NCBI GenBank assembly: GCA_020636025.1
Contig: JACJYQ010000005.1
Location: 62,001-126,000 of the forward strand
Reading direction: 5' to 3'
Origin: Lewinellaceae bacterium
GTDB lineage: Bacteria > Bacteroidota > Bacteroidia > Chitinophagales > Saprospiraceae
Length of the DNA: 64,000 nucleotides
Shown here: positions 1 through 7,839 of the stretch, piece by piece
Layout of the letters: the number at the start of each line of letters is the position of its first letter
How positions within the stretch are numbered: position 1 is the stretch's first letter
Position numbers and translations under genes: made by a program
Notes under the pieces: generated by a model
Databases searched by the model: none
What the model saw: only the letters and a program-made list of their open reading frames with translations
What the model was told of the DNA's origin: nothing

Positions 1-1530
1 TGGCGTGCTGCAACTGATGCTTACCAAAGGCTTCAGGTTATCGGGATCATAGCTCAGATCGATTTCCGGTTTTGCCACGAAATCACCAACACCTGTAATT
101 TTTAAGCAATAGGCGTAATTGCAGGAATATTTAGACGGGATGTATGGAGGAAGCGAGACTACCAAGTTGCCATTTACATTATCTGCTTTCAGTTTTTGTC
201 CGGTAGCCAGCAAGCTGACTTCCCCGCCGATACCCGGCAATTGAAGGTCTTTTAAAACCAATTTACCATTGTCCGGCCAAGCTGGGAATATGGCATACAA
301 AGACTTGGTTTTAGGATTCCAGGTAAAAAACAACTCCTTGGCGGCGTATCCGGGGTCGGGATCAACGGTTTGTTTCAGCAAAGGATCGCCCTCACCTTTC
401 CAATCGCGGCGTCCTGCACTCCATTGGCAGGTTGTTCTCCAGCGTCTGGTATCGTAAATGGCTTCTCCATTTGCTTTCAGCCATTTCCCGATTTCCAGCA
501 ACCTCTCCTGCATGATGGGTGGGATATTTCCGTGAGCATCCGGGCCGATATCCAGCAGGAAATTGCCGCCTCTGGAGACTTTATCGATCAAATGCAGCAC
601 AAGCGATTGTGCGGAATTATAATCCCAGGCGTCTTCTGCTCGGTTATAGCCATAAGAATGTCCCATGCCGCGACTTTCTTCCCAGGGGTGATCTTCAAAA
701 TCCATATCCGGTTGATACTCGGGTGTATAAATGCCGGCGTGTTTGAAACGAACGCCTACTCCCCAGCGGTCGTTTACCACTACCCGGTTGCGCACACTGC
801 TTTCATTATATAGCCAGGCAAGAAACTCCGGTGACTTCCATTGCTCGGGTTTTGCTTCCCAGTCGCCATCGGCCCATACTACCCATGGATTGTATCGCTT
901 CACTACATCATACAGTTGAGGCATGGCGTGCTGACTCGCATACCGCTCTTTGTCAAATTGCCACAATGGGTTAAACCATTCATATAGGGAGAAATACAAG
1001 CCGGGTTTTACGGAGGTTTTGTTCAATGCTGTAAACAGCTCACCCAGCAGATCACGTCCGGGTCCAACTACATCGCTGCTCCATGGGAAGCCCCAGGTTA
1101 GCGATGCCTGTTCGCTTGGCCACAGACAATATCCATCGTGGTGTTTAGAGGTAAGCACCACATATTTTGCGCCTGCATCCTCGAAAAGTTTGGCCCATTC
1201 ATCGGGTTCGAACAAATCTGCTTTGAAATCCTCTGCCAGATCGTAATACGTGCGATTGCCAAAATTCTTTTTGTGATACGCGGCTACAAGTCCGTCGTGA
1301 TTGTTGTTTTCAAGCGAATGCTGGTACCATTCTGCATAGTTCCCTTTTTTGGTAAAGGCCGGCACCGAATACATACCCCAGTGTATGAAGATTCCGAATT
1401 TGGCATCCAGCCACCATTCCGGTGTTGGCCGTGAATCTAGCGATTTCCAATCGGGGGTATATACTTTTTGGGTTTGGGCAAATTGCGGAATTAAAGAAAG
1501 AATGAGTACTGAAAGCAGAAATCGAATCAT
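1..1530 (-). CDS. Alpha-L-fucosidase, GH29 family, secreted (3' end outside window)
   Basis: The frame is open from the ATG at 1530 to the window edge, giving 510 residues of a protein that continues beyond position 1. Residues 1-20 are a signal peptide ending in AQTQ, so the enzyme is exported. Residues about 25-350 match GH29 fucosidases, which remove terminal alpha-L-fucose by a retaining mechanism. Visible hallmarks are FGIFIHWGMYS (45-55), LTSKHHDGYCLWPS (126-139) and VVWADGDW (217-224). Asp221 in the last motif sits where the family nucleophile lies. The gene starts divergently from nothing nearby and reads out of the window. It probably degrades fucosylated polysaccharide or glycoprotein in the periplasm or outside the cell. 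The family call is firm; the substrate is not known. Confidence 0.93.
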   Translation of the reverse strand, partial: MIRFLLSVLILSLIPQFAQTQKVYTPDWKSLDSRPTPEWWLDAKFGIFIHWGMYSVPAFTKKGNYAEWYQHSLENNNHDGLVAAYHKKNFGNRTYYDLAEDFKADLFEPDEWAKLFEDAGAKYVVLTSKHHDGYCLWPSEQASLTWGFPWSSDVVGPGRDLLGELFTALNKTSVKPGLYFSLYEWFNPLWQFDKERYASQHAMPQLYDVVKRYNPWVVWADGDWEAKPEQWKSPEFLAWLYNESSVRNRVVVNDRWGVGVRFKHAGIYTPEYQPDMDFEDHPWEESRGMGHSYGYNRAEDAWDYNSAQSLVLHLIDKVSRGGNFLLDIGPDAHGNIPPIMQERLLEIGKWLKANGEAIYDTRRWRTTCQWSAGRRDWKGEGDPLLKQTVDPDPGYAAKELFFTWNPKTKSLYAIFPAWPDNGKLVLKDLQLPGIGGEVSLLATGQKLKADNVNGNLVVSLPPYIPSKYSCNYAYCLKITGVGDFVAKPEIDLSYDPDNLKPLVSISCSTP

Positions 1531-1620
1531 AAGACGGTAGTTTAACGGGCAAGGTAAACAATCAATTGTTTTGACATTTTTCGGTGTTGGCAGCGTGGCG
1601 GTATGCAGGTTAGTTTCTTT

Positions 1621-1697
1621 ATTCACCACAGATTACACGGATTTTCACGGATTGCCTTCGGCAATTCTTTCATTAATCTGTGTAAACCGTGGTGAAT
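1621..1697. repeat. Imperfect palindromic intergenic repeat (CACAGATT family)
   Basis: The element starts ATTCACCAC and ends GTGGTGAAT. It has paired CACAGATT/AATCTGTG arms and a central ATTGCC-TTC-GGCAAT hairpin. A shorter relative lies at 45081-45138 with the same central hairpin (loop TAC), and a simpler relative at 57607-57650. It ends 34 bp past the stop of the cytochrome gene. Confidence 0.75.
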
Positions 1698-1730
1698 AGG
1701 ACAAGCATTTCGAAACTTGAAATTTTGAAC

Positions 1731-2141
1731 TTACTGGGATTTACATTTACTCAGGATTTCAGTCACTTCCTCATAACTGAAAGCAGGATTGGCATTTCCC
1801 CAGGAGTTATTGATGTAGTTCAGGAGGTTTGTAATCTGGATATCCGACAAGCCGGGCATACCATCCATTTTTTCGGTAAAAACCCTGCCATTAACCGTGA
1901 TGGTGTCCTCCAAGCCATAACGAATGATGCAGGCCAGTTTATCCCGGTTTTTCGCCAGATAGTCCGCGCCAGCCAGTGGTGGGATCAGGCCAGCAAGCCC
2001 TTCTCCCGTTTCCATGTGGCAATTGGCACAAGTGCTTTTATAGAGTCGGCCACCGCTGGCATAGGTATTGTTTTCACAGGAAACTACAACGGCCAAGAGG
2101 CAAATTGCCGTGAATACGGCTGGAAAATGGTGCTTGAGCAA
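1731..2141 (-). CDS. Class I cytochrome c lipoprotein
   Basis: A 136-residue protein with a lipoprotein signal peptide; VVSC puts the lipidated cysteine at 22. A single haem-binding CxxCH is present (C38, C41, H42). A likely distal methionine ligand is Met95 in MDGMPG. The size and the order CxxCH then MPGL match small mono-haem cytochromes c that pass electrons on the periplasmic face of a membrane. It lies 36 bp downstream of the aminotransferase gene on the same strand, so the two are probably co-transcribed. The redox partner cannot be told from the sequence. Confidence 0.9.
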   Translation of the reverse strand: MLKHHFPAVFTAICLLAVVVSCENNTYASGGRLYKSTCANCHMETGEGLAGLIPPLAGADYLAKNRDKLACIIRYGLEDTITVNGRVFTEKMDGMPGLSDIQITNLLNYINNSWGNANPAFSYEEVTEILSKCKSQ

Positions 2142-2177
2142 AGCTTATGTTTTTTATTCAGGAAATGAGGGGGCAAA

Positions 2178-3461
2178 TTACAACTTCGTAGAGGCGTATT
2201 CACCAATTGCTCTCACCAGTTTGTCGAGTTCAGCCGTGGTTGTGTACACATTGGGTGTAACACGAACGCCTTTTACATCTTCCCACTCAATAGACACCGT
2301 ATGAATTTTGTATTTATTGAACAGGAATTCTGCGATGTCTCCGGGTTTTACACCTTCAAAACCAAAATTACCGATGGCGCAGCTCCAGTTTGGATTCAGA
2401 GATGTATAAAATTTGATGTTGGGGACATCCTGAACACGCGACATCCAGTAGTGTTTCAAATAGTGCAGACGCTCGCGTTTGCGCGTGCTTCCTATCAGAT
2501 TGTGCAGGTCCAGGGAATAACCGATTGCCATTTCAGTCGGAAAACTTCTGGTACCCAGGCTTTCAAATTTTCGGATATCGGTGCTGTGTGGTTCGCCATT
2601 ACCCAGTAGCGGCCAAACGTTTTCAATCTTCTCTTTTCTGATCCACATCATGCCGGTGCCATAAGGGGCACAAAGAAATTTGTGCAAACTAGTCCCAAAA
2701 TAATCACAACCCAAATCCGGTATTTTATAATCCAATACAGCAAAGGAGTGCGCTGCATCCACCAGGACTTCAATGCCTCGTGCGTGGGCAGCATCGGCAA
2801 TTTTTCGGGCAGGCAGTATCTGACCGTTCCAGTTGATGATATGCGTAATGTGAACAATTTTGGTTTTCGCCGTAAATTTTGAGGTATAAGCCTTTGTCAA
2901 ATAGTTTTCATCCTCGGAGGGGAGTTCCAGATCCACCCAAACAAGTTTTATTCCATCGCGCAATTCTCTTTGTTTCCAGGCATTCACCATGTTTGGATAA
3001 TCGTATTTTGAGAGCACAACCTCATCGCCGGCTTTTAGACTCAAGCCAAAGATGACAGAGTTCAACGCTTCGGTAGAGTTTCGGTTGATGGCAATTTCTT
3101 CCGGATCTACCCCAGCCAGTGCCGCCAGGTTTTCCCGCAATGGCTCTCTATCCTGATCCAGAACGCGCCACATGTAATAGGATGGCGCTTCGCTGCACAT
3201 GCGATTGTAATAATCCATCGCATCCAGCGTAGCCCTGGGTGTTGGACTCACACCACCGTTATTCAAATTTATGATCGAAGGATTGGCAGCATACGCCTGC
3301 CTGATCTGACGCCAAAAGTCATCTTCGGTTTGTGTATCAAATGAGCCGGATGGCAATTCGGGTGCTGCAATTCCCGGAAAGGCAGACACCAGGTTTTGAT
3401 GTAGCGCAAATGCTCCAAGCATTGATGCCGTCTGACGAATAAAACTTCTGCGGTCATTCAT
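2178..3461 (-). CDS. Class V aminotransferase-fold PLP enzyme with Tat-like signal
   Basis: A 427-residue protein of the aminotransferase class V fold (isopenicillin N epimerase / cysteine desulfurase-like). The N-terminus is MNDRRSFIRQTASMLGAFAL, a twin-arginine type leader with a short hydrophobic stretch. That predicts export of a folded, cofactor-loaded enzyme. Fold motifs are NRNSTEALN (126-134), DAAHSF (235-240, Asp contacting the pyridine nitrogen) and GTSLHKF, where Lys261 should be the PLP Schiff-base lysine. No cysteine-loop typical of group I cysteine desulfurases is seen. The substrate is unknown; the epimerase-like label is by family resemblance only. A cytochrome c lipoprotein follows. 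Confidence 0.85.
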   Translation of the reverse strand: MNDRRSFIRQTASMLGAFALHQNLVSAFPGIAAPELPSGSFDTQTEDDFWRQIRQAYAANPSIINLNNGGVSPTPRATLDAMDYYNRMCSEAPSYYMWRVLDQDREPLRENLAALAGVDPEEIAINRNSTEALNSVIFGLSLKAGDEVVLSKYDYPNMVNAWKQRELRDGIKLVWVDLELPSEDENYLTKAYTSKFTAKTKIVHITHIINWNGQILPARKIADAAHARGIEVLVDAAHSFAVLDYKIPDLGCDYFGTSLHKFLCAPYGTGMMWIRKEKIENVWPLLGNGEPHSTDIRKFESLGTRSFPTEMAIGYSLDLHNLIGSTRKRERLHYLKHYWMSRVQDVPNIKFYTSLNPNWSCAIGNFGFEGVKPGDIAEFLFNKYKIHTVSIEWEDVKGVRVTPNVYTTTAELDKLVRAIGEYASTKL

Positions 3462-3656
3462 AACGGAATAGAATAGTCTGGTTTACGATAGCCGAAAGAT
3501 GCAAAAAAATCGGGGCAGAAACCCAATTAATTTTGCAAAACAGCCTGTACATCAAAATTAGAAGTAAAAGGGGTATTATCTTTCAGCATAAAATGTCCTA
3601 GTTGCAACAATTCATTTGTGAAGTTTGCCCGCATCTTTGTTCAAAATATATTCATC

Positions 3657-4049
3657 ATGAAGACCAATTATGTAAGCCTGGCCCTGCGACTCATTGCCGC
3701 TTTCATCCTCGGACAAACCCTATTTTTCAAATTCAATGCTGCTGAAGAAAGTGTGTACATCTTCGAAAAACTCGGAGCAGAACCCTGGGGGAGAATTGGC
3801 TCAGGTGTAGCTGAACTGGTTTGTGCCATTTTGCTTCTAATTCCCCGCACAGCCTGGTTGGGTGCATTGGGCGCTCTGGGGGTAATCTCTGGCGCCATAC
3901 TGTCACACCTCTTTGTGCTAGGCATTGACGTGAAGGGAGATGGCGGACTTTTGTTTGGCCTTGCAGTGGTTGTATTTGTATGCAGCGCCGGTGTTCTTTG
4001 GATCCATAAGGCTGATCTTACTGCTTTTTTAGCCCGATTCCGAAATTGA
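3657..4049 (+). CDS. DoxX-like small integral membrane protein
   Basis: A 130-residue protein starting at MKTNYVSLALRLIAAFILGQ. Four hydrophobic segments are visible (about 8-26, 48-66, 68-90 and 97-117), with FKFN and a glycine-rich region between them. The size and layout match the DoxX/DoxD-like superfamily, whose members are often tied to redox or thiol homeostasis but are mostly uncharacterised. A GTG 39 bp further upstream is in frame, but the ATG gives a cleaner membrane-protein N-terminus. It stands alone, divergent from the aminotransferase. Confidence 0.75.
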   Translation: MKTNYVSLALRLIAAFILGQTLFFKFNAAEESVYIFEKLGAEPWGRIGSGVAELVCAILLLIPRTAWLGALGALGVISGAILSHLFVLGIDVKGDGGLLFGLAVVVFVCSAGVLWIHKADLTAFLARFRN

Positions 4050-4095
4050 CTCTATTCCCATTGTGCAATTCACCCTGCTTTTGCATCCTTGTTCA

Positions 4096-4103
4096 TACAT
4101 TTG
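4096..4103 (+). promoter_or_regulatory. Bacteroidota-type -7 box (TACATTTG)
   Basis: Exact match to the TAnnTTTG -7 consensus, 24 bp upstream of the sigma factor start. No convincing -33 TTG was found at the usual spacing, so this rests on the -7 box alone. Confidence 0.45.
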
Positions 4104-4126
4104 GCAGCAAATTCTCTGAGTAAACC

Positions 4127-4699
4127 ATGCTGCAATCATCACGGTCAACCCGTACGGAACAATTAAGCGACGAACAGTTGCTGGCTGCCTACGTGGAAAA
4201 AAATGATGTGCAGGCTCTGGGAGATCTGTATGAGCGGTATATGCCCATGGTGTATGGGGTTTGTTTGAAGATATTGAAGGACGCAGGTAAGTCAGAAGAT
4301 GCCGTAATGGCCATTTATGAAGAACTCACCCGCAAAGTAAAAGTACATGAGGTGGCGTCCTTTAGAGGCTGGCTCTATGTTCTGGCAAGGAATCATTGCC
4401 TGATGGAATGGCGAAAAAATCAACGGAAGCCTACCAATCATCACGCTCCCGAGGATATGGTGAGATACGACGCCACTGAACAAGCTTTTGAATATGAACT
4501 GCCCAATGAATCAGACCCCTTAGCCAAATGCCTGGAAGAACTGAATAAAAAACAACGAGACTGCGTCCAATGGTTTTACTACGAGGATCTTTCGTACAAA
4601 AACATTTCTGATATGATCAATGAAGAGGTGGGTAAAGTGCGGTCGTATATTCAGAATGGCAGGAGGAATTTGAAGTTGTGTATGGAAAGGGAGCAGTGA
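4127..4699 (+). CDS. ECF-type RNA polymerase sigma factor
   Basis: A 190-residue sigma-70 family protein lacking regions 1 and 3. Region 2 spans about 20-95 (LAAYVEKNDVQALGDLYERY, then SFRGWLYVLARNHCLMEWRK). Region 4 spans about 130-185 (LNKKQRDCVQWFYYEDLSYK followed by a helix-turn-helix at NISDMINEEVGKVRSYIQNG). It directs RNA polymerase to a small regulon. The next gene encodes a one-TM protein that fits an anti-sigma factor. The stop is followed at once by a TTAATGG heptamer run. Confidence 0.9.
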   Translation: MLQSSRSTRTEQLSDEQLLAAYVEKNDVQALGDLYERYMPMVYGVCLKILKDAGKSEDAVMAIYEELTRKVKVHEVASFRGWLYVLARNHCLMEWRKNQRKPTNHHAPEDMVRYDATEQAFEYELPNESDPLAKCLEELNKKQRDCVQWFYYEDLSYKNISDMINEEVGKVRSYIQNGRRNLKLCMEREQ

Positions 4700-4753
4700 T
4701 TAATGGTTAATGGTTAATGGTTAATGATTACCATTAATGGTAAGGGATTCATA
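4700..4753. repeat. TTAATGG heptamer run with terminal palindrome
   Basis: Three to four copies of TTAATGG, then a degenerate unit and the palindrome ACCATTAATGGT. An (ATTCATA)-like run follows up to about 4775. It fills the gap between the sigma factor stop and the next start. It belongs to the heptamer family seen at 24763, 25256, 47163, 47355 and 52443. Confidence 0.8.
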
Positions 4754-4786
4754 ATTCATAATTCATAACTCATAATTTAATCAAGG

Positions 4787-5815
4787 TTGAATAATTCATC
4801 GAACATCAATGACAAGCGTTTTCTTGATTTGCTGCAGAAGTGGCAATCAGGGGATTTTACGCGTGCCGATGAGGTGGAGATGAATCAATTGACCCGTAAT
4901 GATCCGTTTTTGAAGGAAGCTGCGGAGGGTTATTATGATAATCCGGAGCTTGATCATGAGGCCGTGCTGGAGGCTTTGCGTAACAAGGTTCGTGGAAAGA
5001 AGGGAGTGCGGCGTGTGATGTTTCCACAGTGGCTGGCGTTGGCTGCGGCTTTATGCCTTATTTTGGCAGCAGTTTGGTTTGTTAATGGCCCTTCAACAGA
5101 ATTGAAAGAGGAGGGTTTGGCTGATAACAGGGCTTTATCGACAGACTCAGCCAGCGAGCCTGAAGAAGCCGAAAATATCGAAAGCAAGACTGCGCGCGAA
5201 GAACCTGCGGTTACGGCTGTGCAGTCGGCTCCAGTTGAAGATCAAGCTGGCGTGGCATCTACATCCAGGGACAGACAACTGGAAAGTGTACATAAGGCCA
5301 TGGATCAAAGTATTGGAAATTTGGATGATAAGGAGGCAGATATCCAATCAGATGAATTGGCCATGAGCGAAACATCTGGTATGGAGAAAAGTCAGGGCGC
5401 TGGAGAGTATGCTGCCAAACCGGATCCTCAACCATCTCGTTCCCAATCTACTGCAAAACAGAGTAGTGCCAAGAAAAGACCTGTCGAATCTGCACCCGCC
5501 GGTTACCAAAAAGACGACGCCTATAAATCTGAAGAGGCTGCAGCTCAGGTCAATCAACCGGTGGGCGGCTGGGACACCTTCAGAAACTACCTTTCAAACA
5601 AAGCCCGTTTGACCCCTTCCGCGCAGGCCAATAATATAACCGGCACCGTGCGCATGCAATTTGAACTGGATGCCAGCAAAAAGCCCGTCAAATTTCTCGT
5701 GATCAAAGCCCTTGGTTATGGCTGTGATGAAGCAGCCATGAACCTGATAAAAGAGTACAAATGGGAAGGGCCTGCTAGTCAGCCAATTTTGGTTGACATT
5801 CCATTTATACGATAA
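4787..5815 (+). CDS. Anti-sigma-like transmembrane protein with TonB-like C-terminal domain
   Basis: A 342-residue protein probably starting at TTG (4787), since the next in-frame Met is 31 residues in. Residues 1-75 are a charged cytoplasmic part that could bind the upstream sigma factor. Residues about 80-100 form one membrane span. A long low-complexity Ser/Gln/Glu/Ala-rich linker runs to about 270. Residues 281-342 (GTVRMQFELDASKKPVKFLV, then GYGCDEAAMNLIKEYKW) resemble the C-terminal domain of TonB-type energy transducers. The inferred topology is N-in, with the TonB-like domain in the periplasm. The gene follows the sigma factor, which supports a sigma/anti-sigma pair. The TonB-like call is by motif resemblance. 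Confidence 0.7.
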   Translation: MNNSSNINDKRFLDLLQKWQSGDFTRADEVEMNQLTRNDPFLKEAAEGYYDNPELDHEAVLEALRNKVRGKKGVRRVMFPQWLALAAALCLILAAVWFVNGPSTELKEEGLADNRALSTDSASEPEEAENIESKTAREEPAVTAVQSAPVEDQAGVASTSRDRQLESVHKAMDQSIGNLDDKEADIQSDELAMSETSGMEKSQGAGEYAAKPDPQPSRSQSTAKQSSAKKRPVESAPAGYQKDDAYKSEEAAAQVNQPVGGWDTFRNYLSNKARLTPSAQANNITGTVRMQFELDASKKPVKFLVIKALGYGCDEAAMNLIKEYKWEGPASQPILVDIPFIR

Positions 5816-6057
5816 TACCCATGGATCGAATATCGTGGTTGAAACAAAAGTAGAAGAGTAAACTGCGATTCCCTCCCCCGCCTGTATAGGCAGATTTCAA
5901 ACCACCAAAAGCATTGTGAAGATTTTGTGGATCCGGGGTAATCTCAGAATGGTAATCATTCAATGATGAAACCTTTAATCAGGTTCGGAACAAAAAAATC
6001 TCCTAAATCATTATAATCATAGCACAAATCACATAAATCAAGGTATATCTTGGCGCC

Positions 6058-6918
6058 ATGTTTATTCAGTCGCTCAAAACCAGACTTGCCCAGCCCTACC
6101 CCCTGCGAAATTCCTGGCGCGTCGGCTTGATAAGTGGTCTTACTGCCGGCGCGTTTGTCTCCTTTTTTCTATACGCTTTCCAACCCTTTGGAACCAAGGT
6201 ACCCAAGGGTATGGAATGGCAATATTTCAAGGTGTGTTTGCTGTTTGGACTTGTGACCCTGGCAACTACCTTGTTGGTCACTTTCCTGACTGTAGTATTC
6301 AAAAAGACTTTTGATGAAGAGAAATGGGTAATCTGGAAGGAGATTCTTTTCAATTTGTTTTTTATCGGTTGCATCGGATTGGGCAATTTACTGCTGGCTC
6401 ATGTTCTCTGGAATACGCCCCTCAGTTTAAAAACCATCTGGTATTGGCAGGGAGCCACCTTTGCAGTCGGTGTTTTTCCCATTACTGTTGGTGCCCTGAT
6501 GGCTCAGGTAAAACTCAGCCGAAAATACAGCGCTGAGGCAGATAAAATTGCGCTGAAACCCCACAAACCTCATACTGAAGAACTAATACTGGAAGGTGAT
6601 AACCAACATGAAGTGATCCGGATAACCTCTGATCAACTGGCTTATATTGAAGCTGCCGACAATTATGTACGAGTCTTCTATTTTGAAAACCAACAGCTTA
6701 GGCATGACATGTTGCGTGCCACCATGAAAAAAATGGAGGACGCTGTGTCAGCCCACAAACAGTTGTTCCGCTGTCATCGAACCTATCTGGTTAACCTGGA
6801 TCTCGTACAGAAAGTAAGTGGAAATGCACAAGGCTACAGGCTCCATTTGCACAACGTGCCAGAAAGCATCCCTGTATCCAGAAATCTGAATAATGACATT
6901 CAGCAAATGTTTCTTTAA
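6058..6918 (+). CDS. Membrane-anchored LytTR-domain DNA-binding regulator
   Basis: A 286-residue protein. Four hydrophobic segments fill residues about 22-150 (GLISGLTAGAFVSFFLYAF, VCLLFGLVTLATTLLVTFL and two more). A LytTR domain follows at about 186-285: ITSDQLAYIEAADNYVRVFY, then LFRCHRTYLVNLDLVQKV and IPVSRN. LytTR domains bind DNA through beta strands. Here there is no receiver domain, so the membrane part is the likely sensor or anchor. The gene ends 12 bp before prmA and the two are probably co-transcribed. The signal and targets are unknown. Confidence 0.87.
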   Translation: MFIQSLKTRLAQPYPLRNSWRVGLISGLTAGAFVSFFLYAFQPFGTKVPKGMEWQYFKVCLLFGLVTLATTLLVTFLTVVFKKTFDEEKWVIWKEILFNLFFIGCIGLGNLLLAHVLWNTPLSLKTIWYWQGATFAVGVFPITVGALMAQVKLSRKYSAEADKIALKPHKPHTEELILEGDNQHEVIRITSDQLAYIEAADNYVRVFYFENQQLRHDMLRATMKKMEDAVSAHKQLFRCHRTYLVNLDLVQKVSGNAQGYRLHLHNVPESIPVSRNLNNDIQQMFL

Positions 6919-6930
6919 CTCTAAGCCTTT

Positions 6931-7755
6931 ATGGACTATTATCGCTACGATCTGAAAACAAGTGCTGAAACAGCCGAGATTTTGATGGCTTATCTCTCCG
7001 ACACGCCATTTGACACTTTTGAAGAAAATGAGTCCGGCCTCGCTGCATTTCTACCAGGAAACGAAAACACCGAGGAAATAGAAGAAACATTGCAGAGCCT
7101 GACCAGCCAATTTGAATTCAGTTGGGAAAAGTCATTCATCCCGGGGCAAAACTGGAACGAAATATGGGAATCAAATTTCCACCCAGTGATTGTGGGTAAT
7201 TTCTGTGCTGTCCGTGCCGATTTTCATGAACCCATATCAAATGTACAATGGGAATTGGTGATCAACCCTAAGATGGCTTTTGGAACAGGCCACCATGAAA
7301 CCACCTGGCAATGCATGGCCGCGATGGAACAGCTGCCGATTTCCGGCGCTAAATTGCTCGACTTTGGTTGTGGAACAGGCATTCTGGCCATTCTGGCCTC
7401 AAAACTTGGCGCCGCTGAAATTGAAGCTGTGGATATTGAAAACGAATCTTACCTCAATACTTTAGAGAATTGCGCTGGCAATAAAGTTCAAAACGTCATT
7501 ACCCGCTGTGGCACCCTTGAAGATGTAGAAGGGACTGAATTTGATGGCATATTCGCCAACATCAACCGGCATATTATCCTGGAATCGCTTCCTCGACTGG
7601 CTGCCTTGCTAAAGCCAAATGGCTGGTTGTTAATCTCCGGAATACTGGTAAGCGATGAAGCGCTTGTGATCTCCGAAGCAGAAAAAGCAGGCTTTGAGAA
7701 GGCCTGGGTAACTACGCGGGGGAATTGGATTTGTGCGCGACTGAATCGCGCATAA
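6931..7755 (+). CDS. prmA: Ribosomal protein L11 methyltransferase
   Basis: A 274-residue class I SAM-dependent methyltransferase. The N-terminal part (1-105) is the acidic substrate-recognition domain. The PrmA signature MAFGTGHHETTWQCM (about 115-129) and SAM motif I LLDFGCGTGILAILA follow, with VDIE at the end of the next strand and the catalytic-loop motif ANINRHI. PrmA methylates L11 on the 50S subunit in the cytoplasm. The size is a little short of the Escherichia coli protein but typical of Bacteroidota. It follows the LytTR gene and converges on the T9SS gene across an inverted repeat. Confidence 0.93.
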   Translation: MDYYRYDLKTSAETAEILMAYLSDTPFDTFEENESGLAAFLPGNENTEEIEETLQSLTSQFEFSWEKSFIPGQNWNEIWESNFHPVIVGNFCAVRADFHEPISNVQWELVINPKMAFGTGHHETTWQCMAAMEQLPISGAKLLDFGCGTGILAILASKLGAAEIEAVDIENESYLNTLENCAGNKVQNVITRCGTLEDVEGTEFDGIFANINRHIILESLPRLAALLKPNGWLLISGILVSDEALVISEAEKAGFEKAWVTTRGNWICARLNRA

Positions 7756-7761
7756 ATAATA

Positions 7762-7832
7762 TTCGGTATACAAAACCCGATATCCGAGATACGATTTTAA
7801 ATACTGTCGAATATCGGATTTTGTATATCGTA
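7762..7832. repeat. Imperfect inverted repeat (ATATCGGATTTT family) between convergent genes
   Basis: Arms at about 7762-7787 and 7807-7832 are complementary with a few mismatches (core GTATACAAAA / TTTTGTATAT). It begins 7 bp after the prmA stop and ends 8 bp before the stop of the convergent gene, so it may end transcripts from both sides. A close relative is at 26568-26641. Confidence 0.65.
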
Positions 7833-7839
7833 TTTCGAG

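Noticed and set aside
3618..3656. GTG start for the DoxX-like gene
   Set aside because: It would add 13 residues before a normal membrane-protein start at the ATG at 3657.
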